From Sulfurimonas sp. (lineage in GTDB: Bacteria; Campylobacterota; Campylobacteria; Campylobacterales; Sulfurimonadaceae), in assembly GCA_027063585.1 (NCBI GenBank), contig JAMORM010000064.1:1-7782 (forward strand): a stretch of DNA of 7,782 nt, written 5' to 3'. The notes under the pieces are model-generated. The model saw nothing but the letters and a program-made list of their open reading frames with translations. It was not told where the DNA came from and ran no database searches. Positions 1-7,000 of this stretch are shown piece by piece. The position numbers were made by a program, and so were the translations under genes. Each line of letters starts with the position of its first letter. The stretch's first letter is position 1.

Positions 1-492
1 TCTGTACCCGACAATAACGTGTCCATATTCAATAACCTCGGCATCATACTCCAGTCTATACTCAAAGTACTTATTCGCATCTCTAAAACTCAATACTTTA
101 GGCGCATAATAAATATTTGCGCGTAATGACATAGGCACGACAGTTATAGAAGGCAGTCCATATTCAAATACAACACCCAAAGGCAGCGTTGTATAATCTT
201 TTGTGTAGTTTGTTTTTATACCTAATCCTACATTTAAGCCGCTCTCACCCATCTCTTTTTTCATTAAAAAGCTCAGTTCATACAGAGCATCATCATTTAC
301 TCTATTACTATTGTCTGCATCTAAAAATTTCACACCTATAAACATAGTTTCAGGTTCGACATTTTCATTAAACTGCCCGATATCAAGATTTGCATTCAGT
401 TCCAAATCTTCATTATTTATATTGATACTCGCGCTGTTCATAGCAAATGCCGCTGCAACAGATGTAGCCATTAACGTAATTTTTCTTAACAT
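1..492 (-). CDS. YfaZ-like outer membrane protein, C-terminus cut by window edge
   Basis: The frame is open from an ATG at 492 to the window edge, 164 codons with no stop. The protein starts MLRKITLMATSVAAAFAMNS, a basic start followed by an Ala-rich hydrophobic stretch. This looks like a Sec signal peptide, cleaved around residues 20-22. The mature part alternates polar and hydrophobic residues in a beta-barrel style (for example GLNVGLGIKTNYTKD and LRANIYYAPKVLSF). These features and the ending in VIVGYR resemble the YfaZ family of small outer-membrane proteins (about 180 residues in E. coli), so only a short C-terminal piece should be missing. An AGGA lies 8 bases before the ATG, and the first codons overlap the end of hldE (ATGTTAA), which suggests translational coupling in the hldD-hldE operon. 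Family assignment is by recognition only; the molecular function of YfaZ proteins is poorly defined. Confidence 0.7.
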   Translation of the reverse strand, partial: MLRKITLMATSVAAAFAMNSASININNEDLELNANLDIGQFNENVEPETMFIGVKFLDADNSNRVNDDALYELSFLMKKEMGESGLNVGLGIKTNYTKDYTTLPLGVVFEYGLPSITVVPMSLRANIYYAPKVLSFRDANKYFEYRLEYDAEVIEYGHVIVGYR

Positions 493-1916
493 ATATTTCC
501 TTGTATTTTTTCTATAGTTTTTGTTGTACTTTTGCCGTCGACAAAATCAACCAGTTTTAATTCACCAGCAAATTCCGTACCTATAACTTCTTTTCCTTCA
601 TAATCTCCACCCTTGACCAAAACGTCAGGAGAAATCATTTTAATCAGCTCATATGGTGTATCTGCTTCAAACGGCACGACAAAGTCAACGGCTTCTAACG
701 CTGCCAAAAGATAGGCTCTATCCTCTGCCGGATTTACAGGACGACTGGGACCTTTTAATCTTGAAACAGATTCATCGGAATTAAGTCCGACAATCAAAAC
801 ATCACCAAAACTTTTTGCAATTTGTAAATACTTCACATGCCCTACATGTAAGATATCAAAACAGCCGTTCGTAAAGACTATTTTTTTGCCGTTTTTTTTG
901 TATCTTTGTACAATTGCATGAATCTCTTCAAAACTTTTAATATGCGCATCTGAGGTACTTTTATGCAGTGATGCTTCATAATCTTCTATCTCATCAATGG
1001 TCACCGTAGCCGAGCCTATTTTACCAACAACGACACCTGCCGCAAGGTTAGCAAAAGCTGCCGTCTCTTGTAAACTTTTTCCTATGCTCAAAGCAAATGC
1101 AATCGAGGCTATCACGGTATCACCGGCTCCCGTTACGTCAAACACTTCTTTTGCAACGGTCGGAAAGACTTTAACCTCTTTCTCATACGTCGCAATCCCG
1201 TCTTCTGAAAGTGTTATCAAAGAGACATCCAAATCACACTCATTTTTGAGTTGTAACAGTGCCTTTTTCAAAGAATCTTCATCTTTTATATCAATCCCTG
1301 TCGCTAAAATCGCCTCTTTTTTATTTGGCGTAAGCAGATATGCACCACGGTACTTTGTAAAATCCTGCCCTTTTGGGTCAACCAAAACCTTCACGTCATG
1401 TTCGTTTGCTAATTGTATAATACCCTGTGAGAGTTCTCGCGTTAAAACACCCTTGCCGTAATCCGATAAAATCACAATATCGAACGTAGTAATAGTCTTT
1501 GCAAGTGCATCTAAAATCTTTTGTGCACTTTTTGGCAAAATATCATTTTTACTCTCTTTATCATATCTCAAAATCTGCTGTGAAACAGCAATGACACGAC
1601 TTTTCTTTGATGTCTTTCTCTCTTTTTCTATAATGAGATTCTCTGTATTGACATCAATATCATGGAGCATTTTTACAAGTTCATTCCCATTGGCATCATC
1701 ACCCATAACACTGCTGACACTGACTTTTGCGCCTAAAGCATTTAAGTTATTAATAACATTTCCGGCTCCACCAAGTACAGTCGTCTCTTTAGAAATATCC
1801 ACAACCTGCACGGGAGCCTCAGGAGAAATACGCTCACAACTTCCCCATAAATAATGATCAATCATCAAATCACCGACAACTAAAATATTAGGCTTTGCCT
1901 CTTTAAATACCTGCAT
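486..1916 (-). CDS. hldE: Bifunctional heptose 7-phosphate kinase / heptose 1-phosphate adenylyltransferase HldE
   Basis: This cytoplasmic enzyme does two steps of ADP-heptose synthesis: it phosphorylates D-glycero-beta-D-manno-heptose 7-phosphate at C1, and, after GmhB has acted, transfers AMP from ATP to the 1-phosphate. Both domains are visible. Residues 1-320 form a PfkB/ribokinase-type kinase, with VVGDLMIDHYLWG (13-25), the glycine-rich GGAGNVINNLNALGA (49-63), LSDYGKG (150-156) and the PfkB signature DVTGAGDT (260-267), in which D266 is the expected catalytic base. Residues 345-476 form a nucleotidyltransferase domain with FTNGCFDILHVGH (348-360, carrying the HxGH motif), GLNSDESVSRLKG (377-389) and VKGGDY (434-439). 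At 476 residues it matches the E. coli protein (477) and is a complete two-domain fusion. The ATG follows the hldD stop directly (TAG then ATG, no gap), so the two genes are probably co-translated. The downstream yfaZ-like gene overlaps its stop by 7 bases. Confidence 0.97.
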   Translation of the reverse strand: MQVFKEAKPNILVVGDLMIDHYLWGSCERISPEAPVQVVDISKETTVLGGAGNVINNLNALGAKVSVSSVMGDDANGNELVKMLHDIDVNTENLIIEKERKTSKKSRVIAVSQQILRYDKESKNDILPKSAQKILDALAKTITTFDIVILSDYGKGVLTRELSQGIIQLANEHDVKVLVDPKGQDFTKYRGAYLLTPNKKEAILATGIDIKDEDSLKKALLQLKNECDLDVSLITLSEDGIATYEKEVKVFPTVAKEVFDVTGAGDTVIASIAFALSIGKSLQETAAFANLAAGVVVGKIGSATVTIDEIEDYEASLHKSTSDAHIKSFEEIHAIVQRYKKNGKKIVFTNGCFDILHVGHVKYLQIAKSFGDVLIVGLNSDESVSRLKGPSRPVNPAEDRAYLLAALEAVDFVVPFEADTPYELIKMISPDVLVKGGDYEGKEVIGTEFAGELKLVDFVDGKSTTKTIEKIQGNIC

Positions 1917-2924
1917 CTATTTTACTTCTGTCTCATATATGCGTTTGATTTCGGGTACATACGCCTTTATACCCTCTTCCATTTCGTAAGCCGGTGCATA
2001 GCCTAAAAGCTCTTTTGTTGTTGCAATATCCGCTTCCGTATGAAACTGATACGATCCGACAAATGGATTTGGAATATACTCACACTCAAGTGATGTCCCC
2101 AACTCTTTTTGTAAAATATCTACGATATCCTGAAAACTTCTTGCTTTACCTGTTCCTACATTATAGATACCGCTTGTATTTGGCTGCATTGCTTTAATAT
2201 TTGCCTGTATGATATCTTCTATATAAATAAAATCGCGAAGAATTTTATCACTCCCCTCAAAAAGTCGAGGATTTTTGCCTGCGAGTAGTTGATGACCAAA
2301 CTGTAACACCATAGAAGCCGTCGTATTTTTAAAATACTCCCGCGCTCCATATACGTTAAAGTAACGAAGCCCCACTATATTAATATCGCACTCTTTCATA
2401 TAATCACGGCTTAAATGATCCATAGAGAGTTTTGAAAACCCATAAACATTATTGGGTGCTTCTCGCCCGACGCGCTGTGGAGATTCTGCATTGCCGTATG
2501 TAGCGGCAGAAGAGGCATATATCATATCGGCGTTATGCGCTACTGCCAAATCCAATAAATCTTTATAGGCATTCACATTTGTTTTTATCATCAAATCCTG
2601 TTCTTGTGCGGTAGTGTCAGAAATTGCCGCTTCATGGAAAATATAATCAAAATCATAATTTACTTCTAAATCAAGGAGTAAATCTTTATCATTAATATCT
2701 CCGCTGATAATCTCGCCACTAAAGCCTATAAGGTTTTTAAAATGTCCAAAACTTTTTAAATTCCCGTTACTCAATGTTTCTCCGCTTCTAAAACTGTCAA
2801 GTACGACTACTTTTGCAGCCGGATGGTTATTTTGAAAATAAAATGCTAAATTTGAACCGATAAATCCTGCACCGCCTGTAATAAGTATTGTTTTGTCTTG
2901 TAAATCATCTTCTATGTATCGCAT
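1917..2924 (-). CDS. hldD: ADP-L-glycero-D-manno-heptose 6-epimerase HldD
   Basis: This enzyme epimerises ADP-D-glycero-D-manno-heptose at C6 to the L,D form, the donor used by LPS/LOS heptosyltransferases. It is an extended short-chain dehydrogenase with a bound NADP cofactor. Numbered from an upstream GTG at 2930, the Rossmann motif TGGAGFIGSN is at 18-27, DSF (45-47) follows beta-2, the family motif FHEAAISDTT is at 98-107, serines 140-141 lie in YASSAATYG, and the catalytic pair is Y163 and K167 (YGFSK). LRYFNVYG (188-195) and the substrate-side FEGSDKILRDFIYIEDI (224-240) are also typical of HldD. The GTG at 2930 and an ATG at 2924 (MRYIEDDL) are both in frame. I prefer the ATG, because the only purine-rich stretch (GGGTG) is about 5 bases before it but touches the GTG. 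The gene is first in the hldD-hldE-yfaZ run and divergent from the cytochrome c gene. Confidence 0.96.
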   Translation of the reverse strand: MRYIEDDLQDKTILITGGAGFIGSNLAFYFQNNHPAAKVVVLDSFRSGETLSNGNLKSFGHFKNLIGFSGEIISGDINDKDLLLDLEVNYDFDYIFHEAAISDTTAQEQDLMIKTNVNAYKDLLDLAVAHNADMIYASSAATYGNAESPQRVGREAPNNVYGFSKLSMDHLSRDYMKECDINIVGLRYFNVYGAREYFKNTTASMVLQFGHQLLAGKNPRLFEGSDKILRDFIYIEDIIQANIKAMQPNTSGIYNVGTGKARSFQDIVDILQKELGTSLECEYIPNPFVGSYQFHTEADIATTKELLGYAPAYEMEEGIKAYVPEIKRIYETEVK

Positions 2925-2998
2925 CTTCACACCCGTATAAATTAATTTTAATAAAATGATACCTTTTAATTCATTAACAAGTATTTAAGACTTTACCC

Positions 2999-3004
2999 AT
3001 TATA
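2999..3004 (-). promoter_or_regulatory. Possible -10 element for the hldD operon
   Basis: On the minus strand this reads TATAAT and lies about 75 bases before the hldD ATG at 2924. It overlaps the plus-strand TATAAT of the cytochrome gene, because the sequence ATTATAAT reads as TATAAT in both directions. No good -35 hexamer is visible at the usual spacing, which is common in Campylobacterota sigma-70 promoters. AT-rich DNA yields such hexamers by chance, so this is only a candidate. Confidence 0.35.
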
Positions 3005-3006
3005 AT
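3001..3006 (+). promoter_or_regulatory. Likely -10 element of the cytochrome c gene
   Basis: A perfect TATAAT ends 30 bases before the cytochrome ATG, implying a start of transcription near 3013 and a short leader of about 24 bases. A TTAACA at 2974-2979 is too far upstream (21 bases) to be a convincing -35. The cytochrome gene is alone on the plus strand, so it needs its own promoter, and the only room is the 2925-3036 intergenic region. Confidence 0.55.
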
Positions 3007-3036
3007 ATTAATTGAATTTTAATTTAAGGAAATAAA

Positions 3037-3324
3037 ATGAAAAAAATCGTAATCGCTTCAATCGCTACTTTAGCACTAGTAACAGCTGCATCTGCTGCAG
3101 TAAACGGAAAAGCTTGTGCTGCATGTCATGGTGCTGACTGGTCTAAAAAAGCTATGGGTAAATCTAAAAATGTTGCTGAAATGACTCATGCTGATATCGC
3201 AGCTGCACTTAAAGGTTACAAAGCCGGAACTTACGGTGGACCAATGAAAGGTATTATGAAAGGGCAAGTAGCACGTTACTCTGATGCTGATTTAGAGGCT
3301 TTTGCTCAAACAATCGGAAAATAG
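3037..3324 (+). CDS. Small periplasmic class I cytochrome c (c553 type)
   Basis: A 95-residue exported monohaem cytochrome, probably an electron carrier in the periplasm. Residues 1-20 are a clear Sec signal peptide (MKK, then a hydrophobic Ala/Val/Leu run, then AASA as the cleavage site). This leaves a mature protein of about 75 residues. The haem attachment motif is CAACH at 27-31, with C27 and C30 for the thioether bonds and H31 as proximal ligand. The distal Met is probably M74 in GPMKGIMKGQV (69-78), with M70 as an alternative. The ending YSDADLEAFAQTIGK matches the last helix of c553-type cytochromes. A TAAGGA sits 6 bases before the ATG and a TATAAT further upstream. The codons (GGT, GCT, AAA) look like those of a well-expressed gene. 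It is monocistronic, convergent with ccoS and divergent from hldD. Donation of electrons to cbb3 oxidase is an inference from family and location; no partner is shown. Confidence 0.93.
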   Translation: MKKIVIASIATLALVTAASAAVNGKACAACHGADWSKKAMGKSKNVAEMTHADIAAALKGYKAGTYGGPMKGIMKGQVARYSDADLEAFAQTIGK

Positions 3325-3335
3325 TAATATTTTTT

Positions 3336-3359
3336 TGAGTTACCTTTTTAGGTAACTCA
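3336..3359 (+). terminator. Hairpin between the convergent cytochrome c and ccoS genes, possible terminator
   Basis: A perfect inverted repeat forms a 9 bp stem (TGAGTTACC / GGTAACTCA) with a 6-base loop, TTTTTA. It begins 12 bases after the cytochrome stop and ends 9 bases before the ccoS stop. Its location between convergent genes suggests transcription termination or 3'-end protection. It is not a classic intrinsic terminator for either strand: the run of seven T lies before the stem on the plus strand, the plus-strand tail is ACCTTTAC, and the minus-strand tail is A-rich. Confidence 0.5.
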
Positions 3360-3368
3360 CCTTTACAG

Positions 3369-3611
3369 CTATTCAGGCTTATAAACCTTTTTTCGTAAAT
3401 CTTCTTTCTTTTTTTCTTTTAACTCTTTTACTTTTTGCTCTTTTTCATAAGCATCATTTAAATCATCTGTGCCATCGAACTTTACTGCATTTAAAAAATG
3501 TTCGGAATCATCAAACTGCCCTTTTTTGATTGCCCATATCAAAGCCACAACAGCAATACTTCCTAAAAATATAGATACACCAAGCATCATGCCGATTACC
3601 CAACTACTCAT
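3369..3611 (-). CDS. ccoS: Cbb3-type cytochrome oxidase assembly protein CcoS (FixS)
   Basis: An 80-residue protein with one N-terminal membrane segment (about residues 5-27, VIGMMLGVSIFLGSIAVVAL), followed at once by WAIKKGQFDD (26-35). That motif at the membrane edge is the hallmark of CcoS/FixS, which is needed for maturation of the cbb3 oxidase alongside the copper ATPase CcoI. The start lies 3 bases after the ccoI stop, with an AAGGA inside the end of ccoI as the ribosome binding site, so the two are co-transcribed and likely coupled. The rest of the protein (residues 36-80) is charged, and 56-76 is an almost continuous Lys/Glu stretch likely to form a helix or coiled coil. Many FixS proteins are only about 50-60 residues, so this tail is long. 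It is the last gene of the gmhA-ccoS run. Confidence 0.9.
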   Translation of the reverse strand: MSSWVIGMMLGVSIFLGSIAVVALIWAIKKGQFDDSEHFLNAVKFDGTDDLNDAYEKEQKVKELKEKKKEDLRKKVYKPE

Positions 3612-3614
3612 ATT

Positions 3615-6014
3615 CTAATCCTTATACCCAAATTTGATTCTCATTGAGTTTCCTACAACTATTAAGGAACTTATACTCATAGAGATTGCTGCTATAAGAG
3701 GAATAATATACCCTGCCATTGCCAATGGAATTGTAATACCATTATAAATAAAGGAAAGTGCGAGGTTCTCTTTTATCATAGTGAATGTTTTTTTAGAGAT
3801 TTTAAAACTATCATGCAATGAACTAAAAGTATCATTTAAAAGCACCACATCACTCACCTCTATAGCAATATCACTTCCGTTGCCCATAGCAATGGCAATA
3901 TCAGAATTTGCCAATGCCAAAATATCATTAATACCATCCCCTGCCATAACACTCACTTTGCCATTTTCATGCAGTTTTTCTATAAACGCAGCTTTGTCTT
4001 GAGGAGTAAGTCCATACTCATATTTTTCTATTCCTACCATCTGTGCCACTTTTTTTGCACTTTTTTCATGATCTCCTGTAAGCATAATTATTTCTATGCC
4101 CATTTTCTTTATTTTTTCTATCGCCTCTTTTGCATCTTCACGCGGCATATCAAAAAGTTCATATTTGGCCAAAAGTTCTCCACCATAAGCAAAATAAAAT
4201 TCACTGTTCTCACTTGAACTGCTTACATCAACACCAATAGTTCTCATAAGCTTTGCATTTCCGCCTGCAAGCATTTTTCCATCATACATAGCAGATAAAC
4301 CCTGTGAAGGAATATTTTGAAAATTCTCCAACTCTAAAGGATCCAAATCATCCTCAAAAATATACTGTTCTACTCCTTTTGCGACAGGATGTTTTGAGTT
4401 AAGAAGTAACGCGTAAAGCAAAGATTTATGAAATGATAGAAATATCTCCTCTTTGACAACTTCTGGTCGACCTTTTGTAATAGTTCCTGTTTTATCAAGT
4501 AGTAAAATATCTGCATTTGCCATTGTTTCAAGCTGAGCAGCTTCTTTAAAGAGTATTCCTCGTTTTGAAGCGATAGAGAGACCAACCAGAGTTGCAACAG
4601 GTGTTGCCAAAGCAAGTGCACAAGGGCAGGCAATTACAATAACCGCAATACTAATCATAAAAGACTGCTCAAAATTCGATGAATAGATATACCAGCCAAT
4701 AAAAGTGATAAAAGAGAGCGCTAATATGACTTCTGAAAAATATTCGCTCAGCTTGTTTGCCAACTGCTGAATTTTTGGTTTATTATTCATCGCATTTTCA
4801 AGCAATGCGACAATATTACTCATAGTAGAATGTGCAAAATCTTTGCTTACTCTATATTTTACATCCGCATCAATACTTACAGTTCCGCTAATAATATTTT
4901 CCCCTACATTTTTAAAGATAGGCTCACTCTCTCCTGTAATACTTGATTCATCAAAATTTCCGCACCCATGAATTATCTCACCGTCTAGGGCAACACGTTC
5001 TCCCGAGTTAATAATAACAACTTCTCCAGCATTAACATCATTGACATTTTTAGTAATGATCTTTTTATCCACAACCACTTTCACATCATTTGGCAAATGA
5101 TGATTCATAATGTCCAAAGTGTCAGCAATACTTTTTTTGCTTAAAACCTCTAAAAATTTTCCTACAAGCACAAAAGTTATAATCATCGTAACCGAATCAA
5201 AATAGGCCTCACCACTGCGTGTAATGGTAATATAAATAGAATATATGTAGGTTAAAATCGCACCTGTGGCGACAAGGGTGTCCATATTTACCGTTTTTGT
5301 CTTCATACCATAATACATACCACGAATAAAAGGCCATCCACTGTAAAAAAGTACCGGAGTAGCTAAAACCCACTCTCCAATATTTAGTATATGTTTAATA
5401 TTTTCAGATATACCACTAAAGTAACCGGCATACTGCGCAACCATTATAGTCATCATGTTCATTGTCGCAAAGACGGCAACCGCTATCCGGGTATAGTACT
5501 CTTTACGCTCCTTATCTGCTTTTTGTTCTTGCAATGAAGCATCATAAGGGTATGCATCGTATCCAATGGCACGAATCATATCTATAATTTTAGAGAGTTT
5601 TACCGTATCATCGTCCCAAACAATCTTTGCTTTATTATTTGTGTAGTTGATATTAGTAGCAATAACACCTTCCATATTTGTCAAAGCTTTTTCATTCAGC
5701 CAAACACAAGCAGCACAATGAATGCCTTCTATGACTAAAGAGACCTCACTAAAACCATCTTTGTTTAATGTTACAAATCTCTCATAAAATGCCGGTGAAT
5801 CAAAATTTGAAGAGTCTTCATACTGCTTAGATGGTGGGGCGAGTTTATTATTTCCAAGTTTATCATAAAAGCCATCCAGTCCTTCATTTGAGAGTAAATG
5901 AAATACACCCTGACAACCATTACAGCAAAAATAATGTTCTCCATCACGAATCATAACATCTTCACTAAATTCTAAATGACAATGTGAACAAGGAATTTTA
6001 TCTGACAACTTCAA
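3615..6014 (-). CDS. ccoI: Copper-translocating P1B-type ATPase CcoI (FixI), TTG start
   Basis: A 799-residue heavy-metal P-type ATPase of the inner membrane. The CcoI type moves copper out of the cytoplasm to supply maturation of cbb3 cytochrome oxidase. In order: a Cys-rich N-terminus (CSHCH at 9-13, CCNGC at 30-34), a metal-binding HMA domain with GIHCAAC (97-103), about eight membrane segments (roughly 174-196, 212-230, 245-264, 270-290, 426-445, 451-475, 746-768, 769-788), the actuator TGES (360-363), the transmembrane CPC (463-465), the phosphorylation site DKTGT (D507), the class-specific HP (542-543), TGD (646-648) and GDGIND (692-697). CcoI rather than CopA is favoured by ccoS 3 bases downstream and the Cys-rich N-terminus. 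No ATG is available at the start: in-frame TTG codons occur at 6014 and 6008, and the first ATG (residue 21) would remove the first Cys pair. The AGGGA at 6018-6022 is 3 bases from the TTG at 6014 but 9 from that at 6008, so 6008 may be the true start. Either start overlaps the asparaginase-like gene. Confidence 0.94.
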   Translation of the reverse strand: MKLSDKIPCSHCHLEFSEDVMIRDGEHYFCCNGCQGVFHLLSNEGLDGFYDKLGNNKLAPPSKQYEDSSNFDSPAFYERFVTLNKDGFSEVSLVIEGIHCAACVWLNEKALTNMEGVIATNINYTNNKAKIVWDDDTVKLSKIIDMIRAIGYDAYPYDASLQEQKADKERKEYYTRIAVAVFATMNMMTIMVAQYAGYFSGISENIKHILNIGEWVLATPVLFYSGWPFIRGMYYGMKTKTVNMDTLVATGAILTYIYSIYITITRSGEAYFDSVTMIITFVLVGKFLEVLSKKSIADTLDIMNHHLPNDVKVVVDKKIITKNVNDVNAGEVVIINSGERVALDGEIIHGCGNFDESSITGESEPIFKNVGENIISGTVSIDADVKYRVSKDFAHSTMSNIVALLENAMNNKPKIQQLANKLSEYFSEVILALSFITFIGWYIYSSNFEQSFMISIAVIVIACPCALALATPVATLVGLSIASKRGILFKEAAQLETMANADILLLDKTGTITKGRPEVVKEEIFLSFHKSLLYALLLNSKHPVAKGVEQYIFEDDLDPLELENFQNIPSQGLSAMYDGKMLAGGNAKLMRTIGVDVSSSSENSEFYFAYGGELLAKYELFDMPREDAKEAIEKIKKMGIEIIMLTGDHEKSAKKVAQMVGIEKYEYGLTPQDKAAFIEKLHENGKVSVMAGDGINDILALANSDIAIAMGNGSDIAIEVSDVVLLNDTFSSLHDSFKISKKTFTMIKENLALSFIYNGITIPLAMAGYIIPLIAAISMSISSLIVVGNSMRIKFGYKD

Positions 6015-6483
6015 ATTTCCCTATATTTCTATTTTTAGCAATATTTTTCCAAGGTTCTACAAGCCCGCTCATACAAATAAAGACACCAGTTTCTTTGACT
6101 GCTTTAGCATACCCTATAGCCATACCAAGATTCAAAGATGCCTCAATATTATCAATTTCAAACGGTTTCATTGCACCGGTTATAATAATTTTTCTGTCAT
6201 CAAAAACTTCATCTAAAAATTCTGCAGTCAAATCTATTGTATCGGTTCCATGTACTATAACAAAAGTATCTTCTATTGACTCCCGTATAATATCAGCCAA
6301 CATGCGCCTGTCATTGCTATCCATCTCTGAACTATCTTTATAGACGACTCCGGCAAGATTATATGCCTCTTGAGCAGTATAAAGAATTCTCTCAATAGCT
6401 GCATTATCATAAGGAACTTCAAGTTCTCCACTAATTTCATTATATCGTTTGTTGAAAGTTCCACCACTATTGAGTATTAACAT
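5998..6483 (-). CDS. Short single-domain asparaginase-like protein
   Basis: This protein matches the N-terminal domain of type I/II L-asparaginases (hydrolysis of Asn to Asp and ammonia). Numbered from the ATG at 6483, it shows NSGGTF (5-10, the first catalytic Thr loop, normally TGGTI), KDSSEMD (49-55), HGTDT (78-82, the second catalytic Thr and its Asp), TGAMKP (102-107), and a late Lys within NIAKNRN (147-153) that could equal the catalytic Lys. It stops after about 161 residues, whereas classical enzymes have about 330, so the whole C-terminal domain, which helps complete the active site, is absent. An ATG 21 bases further upstream (6504) exists inside gmhB. I chose 6483 because it has GGA exactly 6 bases before it, the same spacing and sequence as the cytochrome gene, and lies one base after the gmhB stop. 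The end overlaps the start of ccoI. Activity and substrate are unproven; it may be a distinct short family rather than a broken gene, since the frame is intact and the motifs are kept. Confidence 0.8.
   Translation of the reverse strand: MLILNSGGTFNKRYNEISGELEVPYDNAAIERILYTAQEAYNLAGVVYKDSSEMDSNDRRMLADIIRESIEDTFVIVHGTDTIDLTAEFLDEVFDDRKIIITGAMKPFEIDNIEASLNLGMAIGYAKAVKETGVFICMSGLVEPWKNIAKNRNIGKFEVVR
6018..6022 (-). promoter_or_regulatory. Ribosome binding site bearing on the ccoI start
   Basis: AGGGA on the minus strand, inside the end of the asparaginase-like gene. It is 3 bases before the TTG at 6014 and 9 bases before the TTG at 6008. Normal spacing favours the second, which would make CcoI 797 residues long. 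Confidence 0.5.
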
Positions 6484-6484
6484 T

Positions 6485-6997
6485 TTATTTCCATATTTCA
6501 TCAAGTTTATTAACTATTTTTGTTGCTTTTGAGTTTATAATTTTTTTTGTTTCATCAAATAAATATGTATGTTTAATTCCTGCATTTAATGCCGCTTGAA
6601 TATCACTTTCTTTATCTCCAATCATTAATGAATTTGCCAAATCTAAGTTAAACTCTTCTTTTGCTGCTAAAATCATTCCAGGTTCAGGTTTACGGCAGTT
6701 ACACTTTTTATTGATTTGTGGATGATGCGGGCAATGATACACTTTATCAATTGTAATATTTCTTTTTTCAAATTCTTGAACCATCCACTCTGTTAAAAGA
6801 TAAAAATCCCGCTCAGTATAATACTTTCTAGCAATACCAGATTGATTTGTTACAACAAAAATCATATATCCTAACTGTTGATAATGCTGGCATAAGTCAA
6901 ATATACCATCAATAAATTCAAAATCCTCAATTTTATACAGATACTCTTTTTCAACATTAACAACGCCATCCCTATCTAAAAAAAGTGCCTTTTTCAT
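6485..6997 (-). CDS. gmhB: D-glycero-beta-D-manno-heptose 1,7-bisphosphate 7-phosphatase GmhB
   Basis: A cytoplasmic HAD-superfamily phosphatase that removes the 7-phosphate from heptose 1,7-bisphosphate made by the HldE kinase domain. This gives the 1-phosphate that the HldE second domain activates. The residues fit well: LDRDG with nucleophile D8 and acid/base D10, VTNQSG (49-54) as HAD motif II, the zinc loop with C89, H91, C99 and C101 (CPHHP...CNCRKP), K103 as motif III, and GDKESD (127-132) with acidic motif IV. The length of 170 is slightly short of the roughly 190 in E. coli but covers the whole fold. The ATG is 3 bases after the gmhA stop, with AAGG directly upstream, and the next gene begins one base after its stop. 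The tail (about 145-170, Lys-rich) is more variable. Confidence 0.95.
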   Translation of the reverse strand: MKKALFLDRDGVVNVEKEYLYKIEDFEFIDGIFDLCQHYQQLGYMIFVVTNQSGIARKYYTERDFYLLTEWMVQEFEKRNITIDKVYHCPHHPQINKKCNCRKPEPGMILAAKEEFNLDLANSLMIGDKESDIQAALNAGIKHTYLFDETKKIINSKATKIVNKLDEIWK

Positions 6998-7000
6998 GCC

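Noticed and set aside
997..1461. Plus-strand open frame of 154 codons
   Set aside because: It lies wholly antisense to hldE, has no recognisable motif and a low-complexity Ser/Phe-rich translation; the hldE frame has all its family motifs.
4370..4633. Minus-strand open frame within ccoI in another frame
   Set aside because: The translation is a Leu/Gln-rich shadow of the CPC-to-DKTGT region of ccoI; the main frame is intact.
3615..6014. CopA-type copper export ATPase for copper tolerance
   Set aside because: Motifs alone do not exclude it, but the Cys-rich N-terminus and ccoS 3 bases downstream fit CcoI/FixI better.
5984..6343. Plus-strand open frame of 119 codons
   Set aside because: Antisense to the asparaginase-like gene and the start of ccoI, with no family resemblance.
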